Shown here: piece after piece, positions 54,183-63,510 of the stretch | Numbering within the stretch: position 1 is the first letter of the stretch | Layout of the letters: each line of letters starts with the position of its first letter | DNA from: Halovenus salina | GTDB taxonomy: Archaea; Halobacteriota; Halobacteria; Halobacteriales; Haloarculaceae | Assembly (NCBI RefSeq): GCF_026410925.1 | Contig: NZ_CP112972.1 | Coordinates: forward strand, 992,001-1,056,000 | DNA: 64,000 bases | Direction of reading: 5' to 3' | The notes under the pieces: generated by a model | What the model was told of the DNA's origin: nothing | The model's input: only the letters and a program-made list of their open reading frames with translations | Databases searched by the model: none | Program-made: the position numbers and the translations under genes

Positions 54183-56452
54183 TGATAGCTCGCTGTTCGG
54201 GTTGGGGATTATTTCTGCTTTCGAGAGGGGATGGTCGTAACCGACTCGGGAGAAGGCTTGTCGTTGGGCACTGTACTATTTTCGAACTGGTGACCGGACG
54301 GCAAAAAGGGTTTTCCGCCGCACACAGCGACGATAGTCAGGTATGACCGGAAGAGAGAGAGATGTCCTCGTAATCGAAAGCGGGGACCAGACGGTCGCGA
54401 GCTGTCTCGAACCCGACGACAGGATACGAGTCCGAACCGCAACGCCACAGGAGCTACCAAACATCGATGGCAGAGAGTCGGTGGATTGTGCGGTTCTCGG
54501 AGCCGGCGGCGGGATCGAACCCGAGCGGATGCTCGAACGAATCGAGTCACGGACCGCAGACTGTCCGGTCATCGTGTCCGGTGTCGCCTGTGAGTGTGCG
54601 GGTGATCTTCTCGATGCGGGAGCGACCGATATCCTCTGTAAGTGCAACGGTGACAAGCCGGCGTTATTGACGAGGAGAGTACACACCCTCGTGGACGCGA
54701 CGAGAACCTCGGAGCCGGGCGAGAAGCGCCTCGAACGGTTGCTTGAAAACTCCCCGGATCGGCTGAGCGTTCTCGCTGAGGATGGGACCTACCAGTACAT
54801 TGCTCCGGCAGTCAAGCAGTTGATGGGGCACACGGCTGCCGAGCTGGAGGGAACGAACGTCTTCGAGTACGTCCACCCAGACGATCGGGAGCACGTTCGT
54901 GACACCTTCGAGGCTGTCTGTTCGGAGCCTGGCCGCAAGGAGAGCATGGAGTACAGAATCCGTGATTCGACAGGAAACTGGCGGTGGGTACACTCGACGT
55001 GGACAAACCGCTTCGGCGATCCGATCGTCGCGGGTGTGGTGATCAACTCCCGGGAGATTACCGAACGAGTCGAGCGCGAGCAACACCTCCGAAAAGAGCG
55101 CGAGCGGTTCGAAGTTCTCTTCGAGCAACTCGAACAGCCCGTCGTCGAGGCCGAGGGCGACGATGAGCCGACTGTCGTCACGGTAAACGCCGCTTTTGAA
55201 GAGATGTTCGGATTCGACGCGGACGAGATTGTCGGCGAGCCACTCGGCGATTTCCTCGGTGCAGATACTGACTCCGAGCTGTACGAGAGCGAGCACCTGC
55301 TAGAAGGGGACAACCCTGCGGGGACTCAGCAGGTGACACGCGAAACTGCCGACGGAACCCGAGAGTTCCTGTTACAGACCGCCCGCTACGAAGACGACTC
55401 CCGTGGATTCGGCATCTACGCCGACATCACCGACCGCGTCGAGCAGCGACAGCTTCTGGAGGGGTACGAGACTGTGCTCGAAGCCGTCGACGAACTCGTC
55501 TACATCCTGGATGAGAACGGTCGCTTCCAGTTTGTCAACAAGGCACAGGAGTCGATGACGGGGTACAGCCGCGACGAGTTGCTCGGCGAGCACATTTCGG
55601 TGCTGATGGACGAAGCGAGCCGACAGAAAGCGCGCGAATACATCGACCAACTGCAAACCACAGACGAGCAAAGCGTCAGGTTCGAGCGGACCGCAACCAC
55701 CGCAGACGGCACGGAGATTCACTGCGAGGACCGGATGGCACTGTTGCCGGGTGACAGCGACTTCCAGGGGACTGCCGGCATCATCCGGGACATTACCGAG
55801 CACAAAGAGCGAGAACAGAAACTCCAGGCCGAGCGAGAGCGGTTCCGGGTGCTGTTCGAGCGTCTCCCAGAACCCACACTTGAGTTCAAGTTCGACGATG
55901 GGGCTCCAGTTGTCAAAGACGCAAACCCCGCTTTCGAGGAGACGTTCGGCTATGAGGCTGGCGAGATTGTCGGCGAGTCATTCGATGAGTACATCGTCCC
56001 AGCCGGCCGCACGGAGGAGGCCACAACGCTAAACCAACGCGTCAGAGAGGGAAAGCAGTTCCATTCCAGGGAGATAACCCGCCAGACTGCCGACGGGACC
56101 CGAGAGTTTCTGTTCCGGCCTGCCGTCTACAGCGACGGCGACGAGGCGTTCGCTGTCTACGCCGATATTACCGAACAGAAAGACCGCGAGCGGCAACTCC
56201 GCGAAGAGCAGGCACTGACGGAGACGTTGATTAATACACTCCCGGTCGTCTTTTTCGCGTTCGACGAACAGGGACAATTCATGCGCTGGAACGACCGCGC
56301 AAACGAAATTAGTGGGTTCAGTGACGAAGAAATCGCGTCGATGCATCCCGCGGAGTTCGTCGTCGAAGAAGACAGACCGACTGTCTACCAGAAAATGAGC
56401 GAGATTATCGAACACGACACGACAGTTTCCTTCGAGGCGAAGGCCCAGAACA

Positions 56453-56457
56453 AGGAT
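56453..56457 (+). repeat. Left target-site duplication (AGGAT) of the ISH3-family element
   Basis: AGGAT directly precedes the left inverted repeat and is identical to the five bases after the right one. It is part of the kinase codons for Lys-Asp. Confidence 0.92.
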
Positions 56458-57853
56458 CAGTCGATCACATCAAAGAGCTCACTACCCTGTCCAGTAGCCG
56501 CTGAATAGTTGTCTTCGATACTTGGATAGAGTTCGAACGGAGTGAACCGGTAAGTTCTGTTCTTGGCGGCCGGAGTTTGATGCTTACCAGTCGCTGTCGG
56601 CGGCGGATCGCCGCCGACGCGACAGCGTTGCCACTCACGACCGCTGTCCTCATTTGGGGCAGCTACCGGAAGAACCGGTCGTCAAGCGGTTGGTTCGCTG
56701 GGACAGCTCTGCGGACGCCAAGTGCTGTCCAGGCTGCCCGGAGTACCATCTCACAGAACTCTCTGAACGGCCATTTCCAGAGGCGGCGCCCCCCGCGGCG
56801 GGGCGCCGCCACGTATTGCCAGTGGAGATACCGCCAGCTGTTCTGGAGCAGCAAGCTCACGATAAACATCACCAGTCGCAGACCAGCGTCCTGCGAACTA
56901 GTGAACGCGAGACTCTGTTTGGCTAATCGATAGCTCGATTCGATGCCGAAACGTTTGCTGTAGTGCTCTCGTGCATCTCGTGGCGTGTCGATGAACGGCG
57001 CGTCAGCGGCGTAGCCGTGGCGCGCCACCCCGTGTTCGTCGTACCGTCCTTGTTGGTAGACACAGTCGATGAACACAGGGAACGTTACCTTGCCGGCGAG
57101 ATCGTGTTCGATCTCGCGGCTCCAGCCTCTGTTGAGTTCCTCCTGGATCGCCTCGCCCCACTTGACAATCGGCATGACGTAGGCGTAGTTGTGCGCGTAC
57201 AGCAAGCTGAGACAGGTGCTGTTGTAAAATCCGCGGTCAAGGTAGACGGCCTTGACGGCCAGGTCAAGGCCGTCGAGAAGTTCGAGAAACTCTGCGAGGA
57301 CATCGCTAGTCGTCTCACCGTCAACCAGCTGACGAACTGCCAGTGTGTAGCGCTTGTTGCGCACCCGCGCGTAGAGCGTGGCATAGGCGTGAAACGCGGT
57401 GGTTCCTCGTTTCGCCTGTGAGAAGTACAGAGCCTCTGTCTCGTCTTCGTCACCGTAGTAGGGATCGAGGTGGAGGTCGACGACGACCTCCACCGGCCGA
57501 TCCGGCAATGTCTCAAGCGCATCTCGTTGTAAGAGCATGTCTCCAACTGCCTCGACAGTATCTAGGTCGAACTGATCGGTGAGATATCCTCGGACGGTAT
57601 TGGCATGCGGCGAGTCGTCTGTCGTTTCGCAGACGTGATTGATCGAGGTCCCGCCGGCGCTGGCGCCGGCGAGGACCTCATACAATGTCTCCGTAGAAAC
57701 CTTAACGTCTTCTCCGAGATCTACCGCAAGTTCCTTCTCAAGACTGTTGACGACAAAATTAAGCAGGTGCTCTTCCTCTATCTTGTTGTCTGCTTGTGGT
57801 TGTTGCACATCTTCCTCAAGCAGACGCTTCCTCTAACTCGATGTGATCGACTG
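56458..57853 (+). mobile_element. ISH3-family insertion sequence inside the PAS kinase gene
   Basis: A 1,396-bp element with terminal inverted repeats beginning CAGTCGATCACATC at the left end and the exact reverse complement at the right end, flanked by a perfect 5-bp duplication (AGGAT). It carries one intact transposase gene on the minus strand. The perfect duplication and full-length transposase indicate a recent insertion. Four strong inverted repeats lie inside (56596-56618, 56782-56810, 57245-57274, 57652-57671). Confidence 0.94.
56663..57808 (-). CDS. ISH3-family transposase
   Basis: A 381-residue transposase. DDE-type catalytic motifs are visible: VEVVVDLHLDPYYGD with the first aspartates, AVKAVYLDRGFYNST with the second Asp, and RFGIESSYRLAKQSLAFTSS with the final Glu followed by the Y-R characteristic of the ISH3/IS4-like group. 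The N-terminal part (EEHLLNFVVNSLEKELAVDL) resembles other haloarchaeal ISH3 family members. The frame is intact. It is oriented opposite to the interrupted kinase. Confidence 0.93.
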   Translation of the reverse strand: MQQPQADNKIEEEHLLNFVVNSLEKELAVDLGEDVKVSTETLYEVLAGASAGGTSINHVCETTDDSPHANTVRGYLTDQFDLDTVEAVGDMLLQRDALETLPDRPVEVVVDLHLDPYYGDEDETEALYFSQAKRGTTAFHAYATLYARVRNKRYTLAVRQLVDGETTSDVLAEFLELLDGLDLAVKAVYLDRGFYNSTCLSLLYAHNYAYVMPIVKWGEAIQEELNRGWSREIEHDLAGKVTFPVFIDCVYQQGRYDEHGVARHGYAADAPFIDTPRDAREHYSKRFGIESSYRLAKQSLAFTSSQDAGLRLVMFIVSLLLQNSWRYLHWQYVAAPRRGGRRLWKWPFREFCEMVLRAAWTALGVRRAVPANQPLDDRFFR

Positions 57854-57858
57854 AGGAT
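57854..57858 (+). repeat. Right target-site duplication (AGGAT) of the ISH3-family element
   Basis: AGGAT directly follows the right inverted repeat and matches the left copy at 56453-56457. The kinase frame resumes with GGC GAC after it. Confidence 0.92.
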
Positions 57859-59095
57859 GGCGACCCCATCCCACACGAGTACACCGGCGCGAAGATAACC
57901 GACGAGTCCGGCGAAACGATGGGAATCGTCGGCGTCGGGAGAGATATCTCCGACCGCAAGGAGCGCCAGCGCCGGTTCGAGGCAGTCTTCAACAACACCT
58001 ACCAGTTCACCGGGCTGATGGACCCGGATGGGACGCTGATCGAGATAAACAACACAGCCCTCCAGTTCGGAGGGCTCGACCGGGAGGATGTGGTCGGGGA
58101 GCGTCTCTGGGACGTCTACTGGTTCCAGGACAACAGACAAGGACAGGAAGTCGTTCGTAAAGCTGTCGAAACCGCCCAGAACGGGTCGCTCTACCGGGGG
58201 GAAGTCGAGGTTCAAGGTAAAGAGCGGAGCGAAGTCATCGACTTTTCTGTCCGGCCAATCGTTGACGAACAGGGGAACGTGAAGCTTCTGATTCCCGAAG
58301 GACGGACAATAACGGAGCTGAAAGAGCGAGAACAACATCTGAAAGTTATGAATCGGTTTCTCAGACACAACGTCAGAAATCAGATGACAATCATCCAGGG
58401 GCAGGGAGACTATCTGGCGAGCCAGATCGATGATTCCGAATACCAGTCGTGTCTGGAACAAATTACTGAAAATGCCACCGAACTGACCGAGTTGACCGAG
58501 ACGGCACACGAACTCTTGCAGCTAACCGTCGAACAGAGCCCTGAACGTCGGCCAGTCGCGCCCGGAGATGTGGTGAAAGAGAGCCTTCAGCAACTCGGAG
58601 ACCAGTACCCGGAGGCAGCGATCTCCGTGGATTGCCGGGCAGACGCGCTCGCGAGTGCGGACAATCGACTGGGGGCTGTCGTCGAAGAACTCGTCGAAAA
58701 TGCAATTGTCCACGGCAGTGACAAACCCCAGGTCGACGTGACTGTCTCTAAGACAGACGATCACGTCGAAATCCACGTCGCCGACGACGGGCCTGGCATC
58801 CCAGACGACGAACTGGCCGGTATCATGACCGATCAAGAACAGACACAGCTCACACACGGGACCGGGTTCGGACTCTGGATTGTGCGCTCTATCGTTGACG
58901 ACTGTGGTGGTGAACTCGACTACCGGAAACGTGACGGTAGCGGGAGCAAAGTCATCGTCCGACTCCAGCAGGCGGGTGGTGAACAGTCCAGTGAATTCGA
59001 TCAATCAGACCGCCGGTAGCCGGAGACGAGCACTACGGGAAGCCTCGGGGCTTGACCCCGGCGCTTCATGTGTTTCGAACCGTGTCGAGCGAGAG

Positions 59096-59848
59096 CTAGC
59101 CGATGTACCGGAGGTCCTCGTCGGCCCCGGCAGCAGAGCCCTGTTCCATCTCCTGAATCTTCCGGACGACATCCTCCATCTCGTCGGCCCGGTCCTCCAG
59201 CGATTCGAAGTCGACCTCGAACCCGATAGCGTCTTCGAGCACTTCGAGCACGGCCTTTGCGCTCTTCGGGTCGACGAGGTAGCCGCTGGTCTGTCCCATG
59301 ATGCACGAAGCGGGCACGTCACGCCGGTCGCCGAGACCGAGCAGGAGGCCGCTGATGCCGACGATACCACCTTCTGGCTCGTTCCCGCGGAAGTCGACGC
59401 CGAACTCCTCTAGTTCCTCGCGCTGGGTTTCGGTCGTCGTCGCGCCGATGACATCGTACTCCTCGATGAGTTCGCCGGTTGGAACCCCACCGAGTGCGTA
59501 CACGGGTGTCGCGTCGAACTCCTCGACAATATCAAGCAGCGTGTCGGTCAGTCCGTAGTGGCCAACTGTGTCCTGTGCCTGGTGGTCGCCGGTCAGCACC
59601 AGCAGGTCGGCCTCGGGGGCCGAGACGGCGTGTATCTCGGCACACGCAAGCTCCGTGAGCCCCTCTTCGACGCTGACTTGTGGCGGGAAGTGCGTGGAGT
59701 AGACACGACGGACCAGCTCGCTGTCGAGTTCCTCGACCAGATGCTCGGCGGCGAGTTTGCCGACGTGGCCGACGCCTGGGAGTCCCTCGATAAGCACTGG
59801 ATCCTGCAGGTCGGCCTCGGCGACGCGCTCGATTTCGAAATCGTCCAT
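59096..59848 (-). CDS. PAC2-family protein (archaeal proteasome assembly chaperone-like)
   Basis: A 250-residue protein of the PAC2/DUF75 family. It starts at ATG 59848, chosen because the conserved first segment DPVLIEGLPGVGHVGKLAAE follows soon after; the frame upstream reads through the Nop10 gene region. Other landmarks are LLVLTGDHQAQ, VYALGGVPTGELIEEYDVIG and GIVGISGLLLGLGDRRDVPA. Archaeal members bind proteasome components (PbaA-like), but the exact role is not settled. The C-terminal region with MEDVVRKIQEMEQGSA is coiled coil-like. It lies at the end of a translation-linked cluster, 4 nt after the Nop10 stop. Confidence 0.9.
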   Translation of the reverse strand: MDDFEIERVAEADLQDPVLIEGLPGVGHVGKLAAEHLVEELDSELVRRVYSTHFPPQVSVEEGLTELACAEIHAVSAPEADLLVLTGDHQAQDTVGHYGLTDTLLDIVEEFDATPVYALGGVPTGELIEEYDVIGATTTETQREELEEFGVDFRGNEPEGGIVGISGLLLGLGDRRDVPASCIMGQTSGYLVDPKSAKAVLEVLEDAIGFEVDFESLEDRADEMEDVVRKIQEMEQGSAAGADEDLRYIG

Positions 59849-59852
59849 ACCG

Positions 59853-60035
59853 TTACTGGGGTCTGGAGCGTTTAAGTGCGCGTCGATACTCGCCGTGAGG
59901 GTCACTCGGAGAGAACGGAGCAGGCGCGCTGTTGACCGCGTCTGCGCCACACTGGGGACAGCTCTCACCGAGCGTGTACACCGGTCGCTCGTGGGCCTGC
60001 TCCCAGTCTCCACAAACGCGAATGTCGGATTTCAC
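59853..60035 (-). CDS. nop10: H/ACA ribonucleoprotein subunit Nop10
   Basis: A 60-residue archaeal Nop10. The zinc-binding part is seen as RVCGDWEQAHERPVYTLGES and CPQCGADAVN; the first ligand pair is reduced to one cysteine, a haloarchaeal variant. It belongs to the pseudouridylation H/ACA RNP with Cbf5 and Gar1. It sits between aIF2-alpha and the PAC2 gene with only 2-4 nt gaps. Confidence 0.94.
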   Translation of the reverse strand: MKSDIRVCGDWEQAHERPVYTLGESCPQCGADAVNSAPAPFSPSDPHGEYRRALKRSRPQ

Positions 60036-60037
60036 AA

Positions 60038-60838
60038 TCAGTCGTTGTCTTCGTGTCGCTCGCGGTGGTACCCCGCGGTTCCACCGTGATCGGAGACGAC
60101 CGCAGCCGCGCGGTCGGCGCTCTCCTCGAGGTGGGATTCGGCGGTCTTGTAGTCGGGTGCCTTGACCTCGATGCGGTATTCGGGCGACCCAACATAAGTA
60201 ACCTCGAGGTCGACTTCTTCGGGAATATCGCCGTTACCCTCAGCAGCCTGCATCGCCTCGCGGACGACGTCGACGCCGCCGCTCGCGGGACACTCAAGAT
60301 CGACGTAGCCCGTAACCGTCACGTACGGAACCGAGACGTTCTTGCGGGCCGTCTCGACGATTGCGGTGATGTCCTCGTCGGAGAGGTCGGTGTCGGCGAG
60401 TGCCTCCTCGCCGTGGATGGCGGCCTGTTCGAAGCCGTCGTAGAGGGTCCCGAACTCCGTGAGGAACGTGTTCGCAATCTCGGCGTAGCGGTCGCCGTCG
60501 AGGTCCTCACCGAAGGCGATTTCCATCCAGTTGTCGGCCTTCTGTTCGTTTTTCCACTCCTGGATTTTGTCTTTTCGCTGGTGGTCGTTGACGTCTTTCA
60601 GCGAGAGGTCAATCTGCTGGGAGTCTTCGTCGACATCGAGGACCTTGGCGACGACACGCTGGTCCTCGCTGACGTGGTCGCGAACGTTCTTGATCCAGCC
60701 GGAGGCGACCTCACTGATGTGCGAGAGGCCGCGCTTGTCTTCGTACTCCAGCAGGTCGACGAAGACACCGAAGTCTTCGATGTCGTCGACTCGACCGACG
60801 ACGAGCTCACCGGGTTCTGGCCAGCCGCTGTATTTCAT
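60038..60838 (-). CDS. Translation initiation factor aIF2 subunit alpha
   Basis: A 266-residue factor that, with beta and gamma, delivers Met-tRNA to the ribosome. The N-terminal S1 domain reads [20 protein letters not shown] and [20 protein letters not shown]; the middle helical domain follows ([20 protein letters not shown]), and the C-terminal alpha/beta domain contains [20 protein letters not shown]. The start overlaps the S27e stop by 4 nt. Confidence 0.95.
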   Translation of the reverse strand: MKYSGWPEPGELVVGRVDDIEDFGVFVDLLEYEDKRGLSHISEVASGWIKNVRDHVSEDQRVVAKVLDVDEDSQQIDLSLKDVNDHQRKDKIQEWKNEQKADNWMEIAFGEDLDGDRYAEIANTFLTEFGTLYDGFEQAAIHGEEALADTDLSDEDITAIVETARKNVSVPYVTVTGYVDLECPASGGVDVVREAMQAAEGNGDIPEEVDLEVTYVGSPEYRIEVKAPDYKTAESHLEESADRAAAVVSDHGGTAGYHRERHEDND

Positions 60839-61008
60839 CGTGCTTCGACCGTTTCGACGACCTCGCCTTCGAGGTCGGCCTTGCCGCCGCTCGGGTGGGC
60901 GAGCGTGTGCCCACAGACCGCGCAGGCGACCGATGTCGCGGCCTTCTCGAAGACGACTTGTTCGTTCTCACAGTCCGGACACGCGACGAGGGTAAAGTTA
61001 CTAGCCAT
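60835..61008 (-). CDS. rps27e: Ribosomal protein S27e
   Basis: A 57-residue small-subunit protein. The C4 zinc ribbon is visible as [20 protein letters not shown] followed by [15 protein letters not shown] 61008 ([13 protein letters not shown]) places the zinc ribbon at the expected position. It lies 5 nt after the L44e stop and overlaps aIF2-alpha. Confidence 0.95.
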   Translation of the reverse strand: MASNFTLVACPDCENEQVVFEKAATSVACAVCGHTLAHPSGGKADLEGEVVETVEAR

Positions 61009-61013
61009 CTGTA

Positions 61014-61295
61014 TCACTCCTGGAAGGTGAGTCGGCCGGCGCGCCAGCCCTCGCGCTGGTGTGCCTTGCCGCACTCGCCACAGCGGTAGGTGAGCTGTGT
61101 TTTCTTGGTTGGTTTGTCACCACCCGGCACCTTCGAGAACTTACCGTCGTTCCCGATGCCGGCCTGGCGGTCGCGCTGACGACCGTCGACTTTGGTCATC
61201 CCGGAGGAGCGCCCCGTTCGGACCTTCTCGACTTCGTGTTCGTGGTGTTCGTTACAGTGCGGACAGTAGGTGTTCATCCGTCGTGGCATTTCCAT
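61014..61295 (-). CDS. rpl44e: Ribosomal protein L44e
   Basis: A 93-residue large-subunit protein. [20 protein letters not shown] at the start and [20 protein letters not shown] near the end carry the CPHC and CGEC zinc ligands, and [20 protein letters not shown] is the conserved middle. ATG 61295 corresponds to the known start of haloarchaeal L44e. It is the first gene of the L44e-S27e-aIF2alpha-Nop10-PAC2 unit. Confidence 0.95.
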   Translation of the reverse strand: MEMPRRMNTYCPHCNEHHEHEVEKVRTGRSSGMTKVDGRQRDRQAGIGNDGKFSKVPGGDKPTKKTQLTYRCGECGKAHQREGWRAGRLTFQE

Positions 61296-61422
61296 AGATA
61301 TCGACCTTTGCGGGGTATTCAACACGCGCGGTTAAAACCCGTACGGTTCGGATACGCCACCCCGATAAAGGTGTGATATCTGATGGCATAGGCATTTGTT
61401 GCTGGAGTTCTCACTCTGTTGT

Positions 61423-62496
61423 ATGGCCGACCGTTCGGCGCTTGATGTCGCCACGGCGTTTCTGGAGGCGATGGTATCTACATCCAGGGTCGAAGCAGCC
61501 GAGCGGTTTCTGGCGGACGACGTGCAGGTCAGGATAAACGGAGACACCCACTCTCGGGCGGCGTATATCGAGCGCCTCGAGACGAGCGACGAACAGTTCG
61601 AGATGATAGATGCCACGATACGAACAGCCATCACAGCGGGAAACCGTGCCGCGTTCACACAGGAGTTACTGATAGAGCACAAGGGAACAGCCTACGGCGT
61701 CGAGCCGGGTCACGAACGGTTCACCGAGCCCACTACCTCAATTGTCACCGTCGAGGACGGCGCGATTACTGAAATCGAGATTACACACGACCCAACGGCG
61801 ACACTCGAGGCGCTCGGTCTGCTCTCTACGGACCCGACGACCGAGAAGCTCCGGGACCAGTATTACGAGATACTGAACCGCGTGCTGCGTCACAACCTCC
61901 GGAACAAGCTCAACGTCATCCTCGCCAGCACCGAGACCTTCGAAAATGACCCGGCGGCGGCCGCCGCTACTATCAAAGAGAAGACAGCGGGCCTGCTCAA
62001 CACCGTCGAAAAGGCACAGAAAATCGAGCAGATGGCGATCGATACCCCGCTCAGTCCTTCGCAGTTTCGCGTCGCAGATGCGGTTACAGAGGTACTCGAC
62101 CAGTACGAGCGCCACCACAGTGTTTCCTGTCGGTGTAACTGCCCCGACGACGCCCTCGAACTCAGAAGCGACAAGAGCCTGATTCAGAATATCCTCGAAG
62201 AGACGATTCAAAACGCTATTTTGTACACAGACAGGGAAATACCGGAGGTAACGGTGACAGCCCGACCGGCTTCGGGACAGTACGCTGTCGAGCTCGAAAT
62301 AGTAGACAACGGCCCTGGAATCCCGGAGAACGAACTCGAACCGCTCCGCAAAGATCAGGAAACGCAGTTACTCCACGGCAGCGGTATCGGCCTGTGGATC
62401 ACGAAGTGGTGTGTTACCCGCCTCAACGGCCGGATTCGGTTCGGGACAAGCGGAGAGTCGACGGTCCACATCCTGCTTCCGAATCTGAGCCTCTGA
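61423..62496 (+). CDS. Histidine kinase with NTF2-like (SnoaL-type) N-terminal domain
   Basis: A 357-residue soluble kinase. Residues 1-125 form an NTF2/SnoaL-like fold (LDVATAFLEAMVSTSRVEAA, EQFEMIDATIRTAITAGNRA, AITEIEITHD), where kinases of this class usually have PAS domains. A HisKA-like helix follows with the phospho-acceptor in ILNRVLRHNLRNKLNVILAS, and the HATPase shows ILEETIQNAILYTD, VDNGPGIPENE and HGSGIGLWITKW. ATG 61423 was chosen as it starts the SnoaL-like strand order; an earlier ATG at 61396 is possible. No receiver or output domain is attached. Confidence 0.85.
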   Translation: MADRSALDVATAFLEAMVSTSRVEAAERFLADDVQVRINGDTHSRAAYIERLETSDEQFEMIDATIRTAITAGNRAAFTQELLIEHKGTAYGVEPGHERFTEPTTSIVTVEDGAITEIEITHDPTATLEALGLLSTDPTTEKLRDQYYEILNRVLRHNLRNKLNVILASTETFENDPAAAAATIKEKTAGLLNTVEKAQKIEQMAIDTPLSPSQFRVADAVTEVLDQYERHHSVSCRCNCPDDALELRSDKSLIQNILEETIQNAILYTDREIPEVTVTARPASGQYAVELEIVDNGPGIPENELEPLRKDQETQLLHGSGIGLWITKWCVTRLNGRIRFGTSGESTVHILLPNLSL

Positions 62497-62700
62497 TAGT
62501 AATTCTTGCGAGTTGTTACCGCCATAGTTTCGCTTATCGCACATAGCAGACCGTGAAACGAGCGATTCACTGAAACAGGCCTGACAATTACCGCAATAAT
62601 CACTATGAGCGTCGGCTGACGAGAATTACTTGTGCTGTCATTAAACCGGCTGGACCATCGTTCCCGAAGGTTTTCCCCTGGGCCTGCCTACGCCGGGACG

Positions 62701-63129
62701 ATGGCCGACGGTACCCCCGACTCACTCGAAAAGCAGGTACTCGTCGAACACCGCGAGACCGTTGTTGACGTGTGTGAGGCCGGGGATGCGGTCGCGACGG
62801 CCTGGCCCGACGAGACCGTTACCGACCCGAAGCAAGTGACGATGCCACTGACTGCACTTCTCGCCGAGCGAGGTCTCGATACCGCGTTACTCGACGTGCT
62901 GGCGACAACCGTCGGTGCGGTCGGCGCGTCCACCGCCGGAACGCCGGTTCCCGCTCCGCCGTACTTTATCGTGACGAGCAGGGGGCCGCTCTGTCGGGCA
63001 ACGCTCGACGATGGGCGTCGGCTCGTCGTTCGGCTGAACCTGTTTACCGTCGAGCGTCGCCCGCGCGCCTACCGCTTTCGGAACCCATCGCCAAATACAT
63101 GTCTGGAAACTGGTATTTTCGAGGGCTAA
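62701..63129 (+). CDS. Haloarchaeal conserved protein of unknown function
   Basis: A 142-residue protein from ATG 62701. It has a compact two-part look: an N-terminal helical half (SLEKQVLVEHRETVVDVCEA, TMPLTALLAERGLDTALLDV) and a beta-rich C-terminal half with PPYFIVTSRGPLCRATLDDG and RLVVRLNLFTVERRPRAYRF. I do not recognise a characterised family. The stretch 62497-62700 before it holds no gene I can see. Confidence 0.6.
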   Translation: MADGTPDSLEKQVLVEHRETVVDVCEAGDAVATAWPDETVTDPKQVTMPLTALLAERGLDTALLDVLATTVGAVGASTAGTPVPAPPYFIVTSRGPLCRATLDDGRRLVVRLNLFTVERRPRAYRFRNPSPNTCLETGIFEG

Positions 63130-63275
63130 GCGCACGACAGGACGGGAGAAACCATCTGTTTGGGTGAACGACTCATCGAAGAAATTCAGGCCGCCCTCTG
63201 GCGATTCAACAAATGAAATCGACAGACGTGAACGTTCCGGTGGAGTTTTATGAGAGTATAGCAAATGTTTACGAT

Positions 63276-63509
63276 ATGACTCACACCTGCCGGGATTGTA
63301 AACGGACGTTTAGCTCGGAGCTTGAACTCGAACTTCACCAAGACAACTGCAAGTCGGGAGAGTTGTTCTGTGACAGCTGTGGGACACGATTCGCAGAGCG
63401 AGCAGCAACAGAGGACGGCTGGCATTACCGATGCCCAGAGCCAGACTGTGAGGGAGACGGAATCGGCGAGGACATCCACCGCGTAGAGGACGTTCGCCTC
63501 AAAGCCTGA
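63276..63509 (+). CDS. Small zinc-finger protein
   Basis: A 77-residue protein read from ATG 63276 (MTHTCRDCKRTFSSELELEL). It starts with a C2H2-type finger (CRDCKRTF ... LHQDNC) and continues with a second Cys-rich module CDSCGTRF and WHYRCPEPDCEGDG. Similar small proteins are common in haloarchaea. The longer frame from 63213 adds residues without similarity. Probably DNA- or protein-binding; function unknown. Confidence 0.75.
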   Translation: MTHTCRDCKRTFSSELELELHQDNCKSGELFCDSCGTRFAERAATEDGWHYRCPEPDCEGDGIGEDIHRVEDVRLKA

Positions 63510-63510
63510 G

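Larger units (their letters stand above)
54343..59019 (+). pseudogene. Multi-PAS sensor histidine kinase split by an ISH3-family element
   Basis: Codons 1-705 run from ATG 54343 to 56457; the frame continues at 57859-59019 after the IS. Removing the IS and one target duplication joins codons AAG GAT and GGC GAC in frame (NKD-GDPIPHEY), giving a 1,091-residue kinase. Domains in order: a receiver-like N-terminal domain (1-120), then six PAS domains (about 128-245, 255-370, 372-490, 500-612, 622-740 across the IS, 742-860), the H-box NRFLRHNVRNQMTIIQ and a HATPase with VEELVENAIVHG, VADDGPGIPDDE and GTGFGLWIVRSI. The fragment from 57919 may still be made as a one-PAS kinase, so partial function is possible. 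No membrane segment. Confidence 0.93.
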
